Shown here one piece after another: positions 9,596 to 18,454 of a stretch of 64,000 nt of DNA. Below the pieces are notes generated by a model, which saw only the letters and a program-made list of their open reading frames with translations, made no database searches and was not told the origin of the DNA. Numbering within the stretch: the stretch's first letter is position 1; each line of letters opens with the position of its first letter. Both the position numbers and the translations under genes were made by a program. Origin of the DNA: Moritella viscosa (GTDB taxonomy: Bacteria; Pseudomonadota; Gammaproteobacteria; Enterobacterales; Moritellaceae); NCBI GenBank assembly GCA_000953735.1, contig LN554852.1, positions 3,917,846-3,981,845 of the forward strand, written 5' to 3'.

Positions 9596-10351
9596 TTAGA
9601 AAGGCCATTTATTACCATTCAGGAATTTAGTTGCCCAGCCTTGTACCTGCGCTTCTCCCAAATCATCAATTGCGCCATATTGGATACGCGCATTCGCGAT
9701 CAAAGAAGAATCGACTTTATTATCAGCGTCCACATCTTGCGGACGTAATAAGCCAGTAAGACGAATATACTCACTCCCATTATTCAGCATGAGCCACTTC
9801 TCACCACGAATAACTAAGTTATTATTAGGTAGCACACGCACAACGGTAACAGAGATATTACCTTCTAAGCTGTTACTCTGATCGGCAGAACCATTTCCAG
9901 AAAAAGAACTCTTTTGGTTTAAACTACCTTCAATCGTATAACCGCCAATAACCACCTCTTCACCACCAAGATTAACTGGGTCTAATTCAAACGAATTATC
10001 TTTACCTAAGTTTGAGCTGGCTTTCTTTTTAGCACTTGTTGACTCAGTCAATGTGACCGTAATAATGTCACCGACACGGCGCGCTTTAATATCCGAAAAA
10101 ATATTATTATTGTATTGCGAGTTAAATAACGATCCCGTTACTTTCGCTTGTACTGGATTATCATCAGGTACAATCGGTGCATAATCAGGCGAGTCTTGCT
10201 GTGGCGTTTCATTCACATCTGCAGGTTCTTTCGCATCTTCGGTTTTTGTCGCGTCTTGATTTTTAGTGACTATGTTTTCTTTTACTTTAATTAAAGATGC
10301 ACAACCCGTTAGCTGGATAAAAACAAACAGAGCAAGGATAAAATTACGCAT
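9596..10351 (-). CDS. flgH: Flagellar L-ring lipoprotein FlgH
   Basis: This is the outer-membrane ring of the flagellar bushing. The 251-residue protein has a lipoprotein signal with lipobox LTGC and lipidated Cys17. Residues about 22-65 form an unusually long acidic Glu/Asp/Pro linker. The conserved FlgH core then follows (ARRVGDIITVTLTESTSAKK, and later NNNLVIRGEKWLMLNNGSEY). The extended linker is the only departure from ordinary family length. Confidence 0.94.
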   Translation of the reverse strand: MRNFILALFVFIQLTGCASLIKVKENIVTKNQDATKTEDAKEPADVNETPQQDSPDYAPIVPDDNPVQAKVTGSLFNSQYNNNIFSDIKARRVGDIITVTLTESTSAKKKASSNLGKDNSFELDPVNLGGEEVVIGGYTIEGSLNQKSSFSGNGSADQSNSLEGNISVTVVRVLPNNNLVIRGEKWLMLNNGSEYIRLTGLLRPQDVDADNKVDSSLIANARIQYGAIDDLGEAQVQGWATKFLNGNKWPF

Positions 10352-10398
10352 TATAATTCTCGATGTTATTAATTAATGTTTAACGACTAACCGCTAAA

Positions 10399-11187
10399 TT
10401 ATAGCTGTTGATTGGTGTAACTTAACATTTCATCAACTGCTGAGATTACTTTCGAATTCATCTCGTATACACGTTGGCTTTCAATCAGATTTACTAATTC
10501 TTCCGTCACGTTTACATTCGATGTTTCGATCGCACCTTGCACTAATTTCCCCAGACCTTCATTACTTGGAAGACCTTGTACCGGGTCACCACTGGCACCC
10601 GTTTGAATATACATATTTTGTCCAATTGGCTGTAAACCACCAGGGTTAACAAAGTCCGAAATATTAATTTGTCCAACGGTTTGATTATTTGTCTGACCCG
10701 GTAAACTTACGGAGATCTCGCCATCTTCCGAGACGGTAATAGTTTGTGCGTCAGCAGGTATTTGGATCTGCGGTTGCAATGGATATCCCGTACCCGGTGT
10801 TACGATAATCCCTTCATCATTTAAGGTAAATTGACCGTTACGGGTATATGACGTAGTACCATCTGGCATTTCAATTTCGAAAAAACCACGGCCACTGACC
10901 ATTAAATCCAGAGAGTTATCAGTCGTTAGCATATTGCCTTGAGAATGATCCTTTTGGGTCGCAACAACCCGTGCACCCGAACCAACCATTAACCCAGACG
11001 GTAATTTGGTATTTTGCGAAGATTGACCACCCGGCTGATTTATCGCTTGGTACAGCAGATCTTCAAAGATAGCACGCTCTTTCTTAAAACCAACCGTACT
11101 GGCATTGGCTAAGTTATTTGAAATCGTTGAGATATTCATTTGCTGTGCTTCTAAGCCGGTTTTACTTATCCATAATGCAGGATTCAT
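10399..11187 (-). CDS. flgG: Flagellar distal rod protein FlgG
   Basis: FlgG is the distal rod subunit. The 262-residue protein has the classic N terminus with the rod-protein motif NISTISNNLANASTVGFKKE. Its C terminus is VNVTEELVNLIESQRVYEMN. The length matches the family (about 260). It is encoded between flgF and flgH with short gaps, consistent with one flgFGHI transcript. Confidence 0.96.
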   Translation of the reverse strand: MNPALWISKTGLEAQQMNISTISNNLANASTVGFKKERAIFEDLLYQAINQPGGQSSQNTKLPSGLMVGSGARVVATQKDHSQGNMLTTDNSLDLMVSGRGFFEIEMPDGTTSYTRNGQFTLNDEGIIVTPGTGYPLQPQIQIPADAQTITVSEDGEISVSLPGQTNNQTVGQINISDFVNPGGLQPIGQNMYIQTGASGDPVQGLPSNEGLGKLVQGAIETSNVNVTEELVNLIESQRVYEMNSKVISAVDEMLSYTNQQL

Positions 11188-11236
11188 AACATTTCCTCGT
11201 CTAATTTATATTTTGTGTGGACTCATCAATGAACAA

Positions 11237-11980
11237 TTAACTCACGCGTAATAGTGAATCTGATGCTTTGTCATTTTCTTCTGCTGTTTTCATCATTTTT
11301 ATCTGCATTTCAAATTGACGTTGCAAATTAATCATTCCGGTGAGTTCACCAACAGCACTAACATTACTGGTTTCTAACGCACCGCCTGCTACTTGGACAT
11401 TTAAATCAACGGCAGCTGGCATACCATCAGCTTGTCGAAACATGCCATCATAGCCTTTAACTAAATTTCGAACGTCGGGATTAACTAGCTTTAATTGGTC
11501 GACTTCTTCCAATGCATTTGCCGGAGCCCCCTGAGGACGAACCTCGATACGACCATCAGCATGGATTTTTATTTGTTCAACGGGTACAGGGATCACGATA
11601 GGACCGTTTTCACCAAGTACAGGACGGCCTGATGATGTCAATAATTCACCAGTCGGACTCATGTGCAAACTGCCCCCACGGGTATAGCTTTCCTGATTCT
11701 TATCATCCAGCACACTTAACCAACCATCACCTTGGATCGCAACATCAAGTGCATTACCCGTTTGTTGTAGCCCCCCACCAGTAAAATCTTGTCCTGGACT
11801 TTCAGTAATAGCAAATACACGGGTTGGTAGGCCTTCACCAAAAGCTTGCATTGAACGCGCTTGTTCAAAATCAGCCTTAAAACCATGTGTATTCACATTG
11901 GCGATATTATTGGCACGAACAGCCAATGCATTCATATTTTCTTTGGCTCCCGACATCGAGATATAAAGCATATTGTCCAT
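11237..11980 (-). CDS. flgF: Flagellar proximal rod protein FlgF
   Basis: FlgF is a proximal rod component. The 247-residue protein carries the rod motif AVRANNIANVNTHGFKADFE near the N terminus and the C-terminal LTGMINLQRQFEMQIKMMK. It is the first gene of the flgFGHI unit, directly behind a strong sigma-54 promoter and the flgE terminator. Confidence 0.95.
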   Translation of the reverse strand: MDNMLYISMSGAKENMNALAVRANNIANVNTHGFKADFEQARSMQAFGEGLPTRVFAITESPGQDFTGGGLQQTGNALDVAIQGDGWLSVLDDKNQESYTRGGSLHMSPTGELLTSSGRPVLGENGPIVIPVPVEQIKIHADGRIEVRPQGAPANALEEVDQLKLVNPDVRNLVKGYDGMFRQADGMPAAVDLNVQVAGGALETSNVSAVGELTGMINLQRQFEMQIKMMKTAEENDKASDSLLRVS

Positions 11981-12041
11981 TCGTCAATCCTCTGTCACTT
12001 TTCGTTGAAATCGTTAATTACCCGTTGAGTACCAGTAATAA

Positions 12042-12057
12042 AGCAATTAAAGTGCCA
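12042..12057 (-). promoter_or_regulatory. Sigma-54 promoter of flgFGHI
   Basis: Minus-strand TGGCAC-TTTAA-TTGCT is a full match to the -24/-12 consensus, 62 bases upstream of the flgF start codon. Confidence 0.88.
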
Positions 12058-12062
12058 AAATG

Positions 12063-12092
12063 AAAAAGCCACCCTAAATAGGATGGCTTTTT
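12063..12092 (-). terminator. Terminator of the flgBCDE operon
   Basis: AAAAAGCCA(C)CCT pairs with AGG(A)TGGCTTTTT around a 4-base loop, with a T-run on both strands. It lies between flgE and the flgF promoter. Confidence 0.85.
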
Positions 12093-12116
12093 ATCAAAAA
12101 AATGTGCACGGGTATT

Positions 12117-12135
12117 GCTTAAACGATGTTTAAGC
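12117..12135. repeat. 8-bp perfect hairpin just beyond the flgE stop
   Basis: GCTTAAAC and GTTTAAGC enclose a GAT loop. It lies between the flgE stop and the stronger terminator, so it is likely part of the 3' end structure of the flgBCDE message. Confidence 0.4.
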
Positions 12136-12167
12136 CCGCTTGTTATAAGGCTTAACAGCCCGTTACA

Positions 12168-13475
12168 TTAACGGATCTGTAATACCGTATCTTGCAGTTT
12201 AGAATTCACTTCTAGCGTTCTTGAGTTAGCCTGATAATTACGCTGTGCCGTAATTAAGTCAACAAGTTCACTCGTCAAGTTTACGTTAGACTGTTCTAGT
12301 GCCGATGAATTAATTTTACCAAAGGTGCCAGAGTTGGCTTCGCCAGCAATCGCATTACCCGAAAGTTGTGATGCACGCCAACCCGTATCACCCGTCTGGC
12401 TCAAACCTTGCTCATTGGCAAACTTTGCCATCGCAATCATACCCAACTTGTCATTACGACCATTACTGTAACTCGCCGCAACCATACCATCCGGGCCAAT
12501 ATCAATCCCCGTTAATCGGCCCACTGTCGCCCCGTCTTGCTCAAGCTTAGAAACTTCAAACGCAGACGCAAACTGAGTCGGGTTATTAATATTAAGGTTA
12601 ATCGCCTGAGTCGTATCCGCACCATTGCTTAAAATAGCCCCTAGTGGCACGGTCGTTGCTATAGCAGGGAGTTGCTGTTGCAATAGTCCTGATGAATCAA
12701 ACGTCATTCGCATGGCCGCTGGTTTTACTGGTGTTCCCGGTGCAGCTGCAATAGCCTGACCACCAACAATATCAATAGGCTGATCATCCACATAGTTAAA
12801 TTCTAACCAAGAATTTGGTGGGGCACCCGCTGAGCCATCTTTTATATAATAAGTTGATAAAGTATGTGACTCACCTAATGAATCATAAATAGAGACAGAT
12901 GTCGCAGAGGTATAGGTGCCACTGTCAGCTGGATCAAATTGCAATGGATCTAATCCTGGTGATGTTGCCGGTAGATTCATTGTCATATCAACATTGTCAG
13001 TCGATTCTGGCACACCCGCAGTATCGGGGATTTGTAGCGGTTTTGTTGACGCCATACTCACGGCTTTTGGTGAACCATCATCATTAACATCATAGACTTG
13101 CAAATAATTACCCGCTGAGTTAGTCACAAAACTATTTGCATCAAGCTTGAAGGCGCCTGCACGCGTATAATTACGGTCCATAGACTCAAGTCCATCAGAC
13201 ATAACGAAGAAACCATTACCGTTAATCGCTAAATCAAGCGAGTTCTCGGTAAAGTTCAAACTACCTTGTTGGAACTGCTGTGCAACATGAGCAGTTGCTA
13301 CACCATTACCAACAGAGGTTTTAGCATTTGAGAAAATCGATGTTGCATAAACATCGCCAAACTCGGCGCGAGACTCTTTAAAACCCGTGGTATTAACGTT
13401 AGCAATATTATTTGCCGTTGTATTAAGGTCTTTCTGAGCAGCGTTAATCCCACTCAAGGCGATGTTAAATGACAT
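12168..13475 (-). CDS. flgE: Flagellar hook protein FlgE
   Basis: This is the hook subunit, 435 residues. The N-terminal rod/hook motif (LNTTANNIANVNTTGFKESR, about 18-37) and the C-terminal NVNLTSELVDLITAQRNYQA are intact. The centre contains the FlgE-specific D1/D2 region (SNGRNDKLGMIAMAKFAN). It is the last gene of flgBCDE and is followed by two hairpins. Confidence 0.96.
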   Translation of the reverse strand: MSFNIALSGINAAQKDLNTTANNIANVNTTGFKESRAEFGDVYATSIFSNAKTSVGNGVATAHVAQQFQQGSLNFTENSLDLAINGNGFFVMSDGLESMDRNYTRAGAFKLDANSFVTNSAGNYLQVYDVNDDGSPKAVSMASTKPLQIPDTAGVPESTDNVDMTMNLPATSPGLDPLQFDPADSGTYTSATSVSIYDSLGESHTLSTYYIKDGSAGAPPNSWLEFNYVDDQPIDIVGGQAIAAAPGTPVKPAAMRMTFDSSGLLQQQLPAIATTVPLGAILSNGADTTQAINLNINNPTQFASAFEVSKLEQDGATVGRLTGIDIGPDGMVAASYSNGRNDKLGMIAMAKFANEQGLSQTGDTGWRASQLSGNAIAGEANSGTFGKINSSALEQSNVNLTSELVDLITAQRNYQANSRTLEVNSKLQDTVLQIR

Positions 13476-13497
13476 AAGGTTTCCTTATTCGGTAAAT

Positions 13498-14208
13498 TTA
13501 GTAAGTTTTAGCTGCAACTTCTGTTGCTTGGCTCAGAGGAAGACTACCCATACCTTTCAAATTTAATATAATGCCGTTGCCGGTATTACCGATATTGACA
13601 CTTTCAACATGCTGGAAACTTGATATTTTTAGGTCTTGAGCATTGCCACCTATTGATGCCGATGCTTTTAAGCGGTAACTTCCTTCCGCCACTTTATTGC
13701 CATTCATGTCAGTACCATCCCAATCAAAGGCAATAGCACCGCTTTTTTGTTCGCCCAAATCGATAACGTTAACGACTTCACCGACTTGATTGGCAATTTG
13801 CAAGCGTAAATTAGGTGCATTCTGAGGTAAATCAATACGCCCAGATACATTTTCACCATCAGATAAAAATGCTGATGATGCAGGTGCTAATACCTTAGAA
13901 CCCACCAGACTCGATGCTTGCAGTGCTTGATTTGAACTCATGATCGTATTTAACTGCTCGAACTTGCTATCCATGTTAGAAATACCATCAGCGGTAGTGA
14001 ATGACGCCATTTGCGCCACCATCTCTGAGTTTTCTACAGGCTTGAACGGGTCTTGATAAGCCAGCTCTTGTGTTAATAATGAGAAAAAGTCTTCTTGACC
14101 GAGTTCTTTGCGGGTAGTTTCTGCCGCTTGCTCTGCCGCATCCTTTTTATCCGCTTTAAACTGACTGCTAAAGTCAGCTATGTTATTACTGTTATTAATT
14201 GTCGTCAC
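13498..14208 (-). CDS. flgD: Flagellar hook-capping scaffold FlgD
   Basis: FlgD caps the growing hook and is removed when FlgK arrives. The 236-residue protein has the conserved N-terminal region GQEDFFSLLTQELAYQDPFK followed by ENSEMVAQMASFT. A C-terminal FlgD Ig-like/tudor region (about 110-230) contains IAFDWDGTDMNGNKVAEGSY. It lies between flgC and flgE with gaps of about 20 bp. Confidence 0.95.
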   Translation of the reverse strand: MTTINNSNNIADFSSQFKADKKDAAEQAAETTRKELGQEDFFSLLTQELAYQDPFKPVENSEMVAQMASFTTADGISNMDSKFEQLNTIMSSNQALQASSLVGSKVLAPASSAFLSDGENVSGRIDLPQNAPNLRLQIANQVGEVVNVIDLGEQKSGAIAFDWDGTDMNGNKVAEGSYRLKASASIGGNAQDLKISSFQHVESVNIGNTGNGIILNLKGMGSLPLSQATEVAAKTY

Positions 14209-14224
14209 AGCCCAATATCCTCTA

Positions 14225-14644
14225 TTAACCTTGGCCTAACGTTAATGTCTTATTCAACATTTGTTTAGCAGAATCAGCTATTTGCACGTTAGTTTGGTAT
14301 GAACGAGATGCGCTAATCATATTTGCCATCTCTTCCATTACATTTACATTCGGACGATATACATAGCCATTTTCGTCAGCTAATGGATGATTTGGATTAA
14401 ATTCATTAACTAATGGCGCATCACTTTCTACAATCCCTGCAACATTCACGCCAACTGCTTCATTTTGCGCAGCATTAGCTTGATCAAATTGTGCTTGGAA
14501 AATAGGATAACGTGCTTTATAGGTCTCACCGGCGCTACTACTCACACTATTCGCGTTAGCAAGGTTACTCGCGGTTGTATTTAAACGAACCGATTGTGCA
14601 CTCATTGCCGAACCGGCAACATCAAAGACTCGAAATAAGCTCAT
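14225..14644 (-). CDS. flgC: Flagellar proximal rod protein FlgC
   Basis: This 139-residue proximal rod subunit has the N-terminal motif LNTTASNLANANSVSSSAGE and the C-terminal NVMEEMANMISASRSYQTNV. Its length is typical. It begins 2 bp after flgB ends, indicating translational coupling. Confidence 0.96.
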   Translation of the reverse strand: MSLFRVFDVAGSAMSAQSVRLNTTASNLANANSVSSSAGETYKARYPIFQAQFDQANAAQNEAVGVNVAGIVESDAPLVNEFNPNHPLADENGYVYRPNVNVMEEMANMISASRSYQTNVQIADSAKQMLNKTLTLGQG

Positions 14645-14646
14645 AA

Positions 14647-15042
14647 TTATTGTCCTTTAATTGCCTTACGCATAGTTTGAATTTTACTGCTTAAAAATGA
14701 CAGTGATGCCTGATATTCCATGCTATTTTGCATAAAACTAGCACGCTCAGTTTGTACATCGACTGTATTACCGTCACCAGTGTCGGGTTGATTCGGGATT
14801 CGATATTGAAGATCAGACGCTATATCTCTGCCGCCTGATATATGACGTTCGCTGGTTTTTGATAAATTAAAACTACTACCTTGGGTCGCACTGGCAAGTG
14901 CATCCTTAAAGCTTAAATCTTTAGCTTTAAACCCCGGCGTGTCTGCATTAGCAATATTACTGGCTAATACCTCTGCACGACGCTCTCTTACGCCAACAGA
15001 ATATTGGTGTATACCCAATGCATTATCAAAATTAATAGCCAT
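14647..15042 (-). CDS. flgB: Flagellar proximal rod protein FlgB
   Basis: This 131-residue proximal rod subunit contains [20 protein letters not shown] near the N terminus, as in FlgB. It is the first gene of the flgBCDE operon, behind a perfect sigma-54 promoter and an AGGAGG-like ribosome-binding site. Confidence 0.95.
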   Translation of the reverse strand: MAINFDNALGIHQYSVGVRERRAEVLASNIANADTPGFKAKDLSFKDALASATQGSSFNLSKTSERHISGGRDIASDLQYRIPNQPDTGDGNTVDVQTERASFMQNSMEYQASLSFLSSKIQTMRKAIKGQ

Positions 15043-15108
15043 GAACGCCTCCTATAACATTTATATCGTAATCAATCGTATGATAATTACGATGATACAA
15101 ATGATGAA

Positions 15109-15124
15109 AGCAACATATGTGCCA
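15109..15124 (-). promoter_or_regulatory. Sigma-54 promoter of flgBCDE
   Basis: Minus-strand TGGCAC-ATATG-TTGCT matches the -24/-12 consensus fully, about 67 bases upstream of the flgB start codon. Confidence 0.88.
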
Positions 15125-15367
15125 AAATAGGTAATGAAAGAGTTGTTTTATTTAACTTATAAACACAACGAAAATAAATCAATTAAAATCAGAAGCTTAA
15201 AGACAAACCAAAGTAATACAAATAAAGTTGAAATTAAAAAATATAGAGATGAATATAGAAGGGGATCTAAAGAAAAACTGTTAAATCAATTTTTTGACGG
15301 TGTATGGCGGCCGGTTACCGTCAATAAATGAACATCCATGTTCAAACAGTTACCATCATAAAATAGG
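15125..15367. other. A+T-rich gap between flgB promoter and cheR
   Basis: No supported gene is seen here. The sequence is very A+T-rich, with an 8-bp inverted repeat TTGACGGT/ACCGTCAA (15294-15324) near the cheR stop. That hairpin lacks a T-run on the minus strand, so it is not a classical terminator. Confidence 0.5.
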
Positions 15368-16192
15368 CTATTTTAACCTATATACAATCCCAGGATTACA
15401 ACGGATCATTTCAAACTTATCCGTTAACCCAGTCAAGGATTCAGATGCGCCTAGAAAGAGGTACCCGCCCGGCTTTAATGATCCTGCAAATTGATTAAGG
15501 ATCTGACTTTTAATCTTTGGAGAAAAATAAATCAGAACATTACGACAAAAAATAATATCGAACTTACCGAGCAAAGCATAACTTTCCAATAAATTGATTT
15601 CACGAAATGTCGTTAATTGCTGCACGTCACGATTCACTTTCATTTTATCATCAGGTAGTATCGTGAAAAACTGACGCTTACGTTCAGGAGACAAACCACG
15701 GCCAAGCGCCAGACGGTCATATACCCCCTCCTTGCAATGCTGAATCATTGTCGGTGATATATCCGTACCAATAATTTGCACATTAGGTTTAACTAAACGC
15801 TTGAGCTTTTCTTGCGTTTCAATCGCTGACATGGCAATCGAAAATGGTTCTTGTCCAGATGAAGAGGCGGCAGACCATATCTTAATCGGCTGACCTTTAT
15901 TAATAAATTCAGGTAAGATCTTTGTCTGTAAATACTCGAACGGGTAAATATCACGAAACCACAACGTTTCATTAGTGGTCATCGCATCAATAACATCATT
16001 ACGTAAATCACGCGCTAACATAGTCATCGATTTTTGTACTAGCTCAGTTAAACTGGTCATTTTATGCTTTGCCAGTAGTGGCAATAAGCGACTTTTAACT
16101 AAATATTGTTTATTTTGCCCTAATACAATACCGCACTGAATTTCAAGAAATTCACTAAAACGGGTATAAACTTCATTTGACAATGTTTGCAC
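15368..16192 (-). CDS. cheR: Chemotaxis protein methyltransferase CheR
   Basis: CheR uses S-adenosylmethionine to methylate glutamates of chemoreceptors. The 274-residue protein has an N-terminal helical domain (about 1-75) and a C-terminal SAM-binding domain. The domain's motif IWSAASSSGQEPFSIAM lies at about 105-121, with FDIIFCRNVLIYFSP further on. It lies 55 bp downstream of cheV, as in other polar flagellar loci of this group. Confidence 0.95.
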   Translation of the reverse strand: MQTLSNEVYTRFSEFLEIQCGIVLGQNKQYLVKSRLLPLLAKHKMTSLTELVQKSMTMLARDLRNDVIDAMTTNETLWFRDIYPFEYLQTKILPEFINKGQPIKIWSAASSSGQEPFSIAMSAIETQEKLKRLVKPNVQIIGTDISPTMIQHCKEGVYDRLALGRGLSPERKRQFFTILPDDKMKVNRDVQQLTTFREINLLESYALLGKFDIIFCRNVLIYFSPKIKSQILNQFAGSLKPGGYLFLGASESLTGLTDKFEMIRCNPGIVYRLK

Positions 16193-16247
16193 TATTTTTT
16201 ACTCAACTTTCTATATGAAAATACATTTATTCAACACAGCAATTCCC

Positions 16248-17183
16248 CTAACTAGGGTCTGCTGCTTTTAATGCTTTTAAAACTGCACCCGCAAGCTCAT
16301 CGGGATTAAATTTTGCGATAAAATCATTTGCGCCAACTTTGGTTACCATTGCCTGATTAAACACACCACTTAATGACGTATGTAAAATAATGTACAAACC
16401 ATTTAATGATTGATCATTTCTCACTTCTGCAGTAAGTGTATAACCATCCATTTCTGGCATCTCAATATCTGAGATCATCAGCGCAACTTGTTCGGTAATA
16501 GGTCCATTACCCGCCATTTCACGTAGTTGATTTAAACCATCACGACCATCTTTCGCCAATACGATCTTAAAACCAAGATCCGATACCGCTTTTTTGATCT
16601 GATTACGCGCAACACTTGAATCATCCACAACCAGGATCACTTTTTCTACAGCTTTCTTATCTATTTCCGTGGCAGTTGCTAATATGTCAGCACTGATTTC
16701 CATTTTTACCGGTGCGACTTCGTGCAGAATTTTTTCCACATCAAGTACTTCTACTAGCTCTTTATCGACCTCTGTTACTGCCGTTAAATAACTATATCTA
16801 CCTGTACCTGTTGGAGGCGGTAAAATAGCTTCCCAGTTAATATTAATAATACGTTCAACGCTGCCGACTAAAAAGCCCTGTACTGAACGATTATATTCAG
16901 AAATAATAATAAACGCTTTGCTTAAGTCCTCAATAGGACGACCGCCTGTTGCTAAACTTAAATCGATCACGGAAATAGTCTTACCACGTATATGGGCAAC
17001 ACCACGCACAACACGATTAAGCTTAGGCAGAGTCGTTAATGGCGGGCATTGTAATACTTCTTTTACCTTAAATACATTGATACCAAAACGCTGACGCCCG
17101 TTTAAACGGAACATAAGTAATTCTAGGCGGTTTTGTCCTACCAATTGTGTACGTTGATTGACCGTATCCAGTAATCCTGCCAT
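16248..17183 (-). CDS. cheV: Chemotaxis coupling/response protein CheV
   Basis: This 311-residue hybrid couples an N-terminal CheW-like domain (about 20-160, which links receptors and CheA) to a C-terminal receiver domain (about 178-305). The phosphoacceptor is the Asp in MISDIEMPEMDGY, near residue 237. It is divergent from flgA and co-oriented with cheR, so it probably tunes adaptation of the receptor array. Confidence 0.94.
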   Translation of the reverse strand: MAGLLDTVNQRTQLVGQNRLELLMFRLNGRQRFGINVFKVKEVLQCPPLTTLPKLNRVVRGVAHIRGKTISVIDLSLATGGRPIEDLSKAFIIISEYNRSVQGFLVGSVERIININWEAILPPPTGTGRYSYLTAVTEVDKELVEVLDVEKILHEVAPVKMEISADILATATEIDKKAVEKVILVVDDSSVARNQIKKAVSDLGFKIVLAKDGRDGLNQLREMAGNGPITEQVALMISDIEMPEMDGYTLTAEVRNDQSLNGLYIILHTSLSGVFNQAMVTKVGANDFIAKFNPDELAGAVLKALKAADPS

Positions 17184-17326
17184 TATTCATCCTCAGGTAA
17201 ATTCGCTTATTTTCAACATGGCTTAAATATTGCTTACCACTGTATTGTTCATTTATATTGTTCTTTACGGTATAAAGCAGTCAAAAATTTGGCTCTTAAA
17301 TCACTTTATACGTAACCTTTAATCTT

Positions 17327-17353
17327 ATATCGGCTTAGAAACCTAAATGCTTA
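17327..17353 (-). promoter_or_regulatory. Candidate sigma-28 promoter of cheV-cheR
   Basis: On the minus strand TAAGCATT, an 11-base spacer and GCCGATAT resemble the FliA consensus. The -10 box is good (7 of 8) and the -35 weak. It overlaps the flgA start codon region, and the leader to cheV would be about 140 bases. Confidence 0.4.
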
Positions 17354-18048
17354 AATATATTTTTTCATCGCTATTTTTCTATTGTTTCAGTTTCCTGAGT
17401 TATTTACCACTTGCGAACGCAACAACAGATCAATATCAAGTTATTGAGGAGTTTGCGGAATCTTTTATCAAAGCGCAACTACCTAGCTCTCAGAATGAAA
17501 GAGTAAGCATAGAAGTAACAAAAATTGACCGCAGAATAGCAGTAACTCAGTGTGAAGGTAATATCTCCGCAGCGTTAGTTGGTAATAAAAGCTTACAACG
17601 CTCCGCGACGGTGAAAATAAGTTGTGATAGTACTGATAACTGGCAACTCTACGTACCATTAAAGATTATTCGACTAGTACCGGTGGTGATTAGTAATCGA
17701 CCTTTATCAAAAGGTAGCCTATTAGCTAAAAATAATACTAAAATAGAATATATGAACCGTGTATTATTACGCTCAGGTTATATTTCTGATTTGGCGTTTG
17801 TTAATAGAGCACGCTTAAAAAGACCTCTCTCGGCTGAACAAATAATCTCAACACGGGATATATGTCTTGTGTGTAAAGGTGAAAGCGTTACAATTACCAG
17901 TTCAGTGGGAAATCTAACCGTAAAAACTGATGGTGTAGCATTGGCTAACGGTATTTTGGATGAAAAAATCAAGGTGCGTAACAGTAAATCGAAACGAACT
18001 GTTTCGGGTATTGTCCAAGCAGCAGGAACCATCCAAATAAACTATTAA
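17347..18048 (+). CDS. flgA: Flagellar P-ring assembly chaperone FlgA
   Basis: This periplasmic chaperone helps FlgI assemble into the P ring. The 233-residue precursor has an N-terminal signal peptide (hydrophobic 4-22, cut after LANA). The C-terminal SAF/ChapFlgA domain (about 105-233) contains VVISNRPLSKGSLL and ends VSGIVQAAGTIQINY. It is transcribed away from cheV and precedes flgMN. Confidence 0.93.
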   Translation: MLKYIFSSLFFYCFSFLSYLPLANATTDQYQVIEEFAESFIKAQLPSSQNERVSIEVTKIDRRIAVTQCEGNISAALVGNKSLQRSATVKISCDSTDNWQLYVPLKIIRLVPVVISNRPLSKGSLLAKNNTKIEYMNRVLLRSGYISDLAFVNRARLKRPLSAEQIISTRDICLVCKGESVTITSSVGNLTVKTDGVALANGILDEKIKVRNSKSKRTVSGIVQAAGTIQINY

Positions 18049-18055
18049 ATTTTGC

Positions 18056-18082
18056 TAAAGTTTTATTGTCATAAGTCGATAA
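18056..18082 (+). promoter_or_regulatory. Sigma-28 (FliA) promoter of flgMN
   Basis: TAAAGTTT (perfect -35), 11 bases, then GTCGATAA. It lies 40 bases upstream of the flgM start and allows flgM to be made under the sigma factor it inhibits. Confidence 0.88.
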
Positions 18083-18121
18083 TATTTTAGTACACCTGTT
18101 TACAATTCAATAGGTAGAAAA

Positions 18122-18436
18122 ATGGCCATAAATTTAACCAATTTAAATAACCGCAGTCTCCAGCTAGATCAAGCAAGAAGTGCGCAGCAGAAAACCAGAG
18201 TTCAAAATGGTAATCCGACTCAAACTTCACCGCAGCGTATAGCACAAGGCGACTCAGTTAACATTACATCACAAGCCAAAAGTTTGACCGCTATGGAACA
18301 TGATTTAGCTCAAGGTACGCCTGTTAATGAATCGAAAGTCGAGAGTTTGAAAAAGGCCATTGCTGATGGTAGCTATCAAGTTGATGCGAATAAATTAGCA
18401 AAGAATATGTCTAACTTCGAATCTTTACTTGTATAA
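18122..18436 (+). CDS. flgM: Anti-sigma-28 factor FlgM
   Basis: FlgM binds and inhibits FliA until it is exported through the completed hook-basal body. The 104-residue protein starts MAINLTNLNNR. It is polar and likely disordered in the N-terminal half, and has the FlgM C-terminal sigma-binding helices (VNESKVESLKKAIADGSYQV, then AKNMSNFESLLV). It is preceded by a sigma-28 promoter and followed after 18 bp by flgN. Confidence 0.92.
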   Translation: MAINLTNLNNRSLQLDQARSAQQKTRVQNGNPTQTSPQRIAQGDSVNITSQAKSLTAMEHDLAQGTPVNESKVESLKKAIADGSYQVDANKLAKNMSNFESLLV

Positions 18437-18454
18437 CCGCGTACCGTAATAGAC

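Noticed and set aside
15294-15324. TTGACGGT/ACCGTCAA hairpin as cheR terminator
   Set aside because: On the strand of cheR the stem is followed by A residues, not T, so it is not a classical intrinsic terminator.
15134-15331. Lys/Asn-rich 65-codon open frame between the flgB promoter and cheR
   Set aside because: Its composition simply reflects the A+T-rich spacer, the AGG-like site touches the start codon, and no family resemblance is seen.
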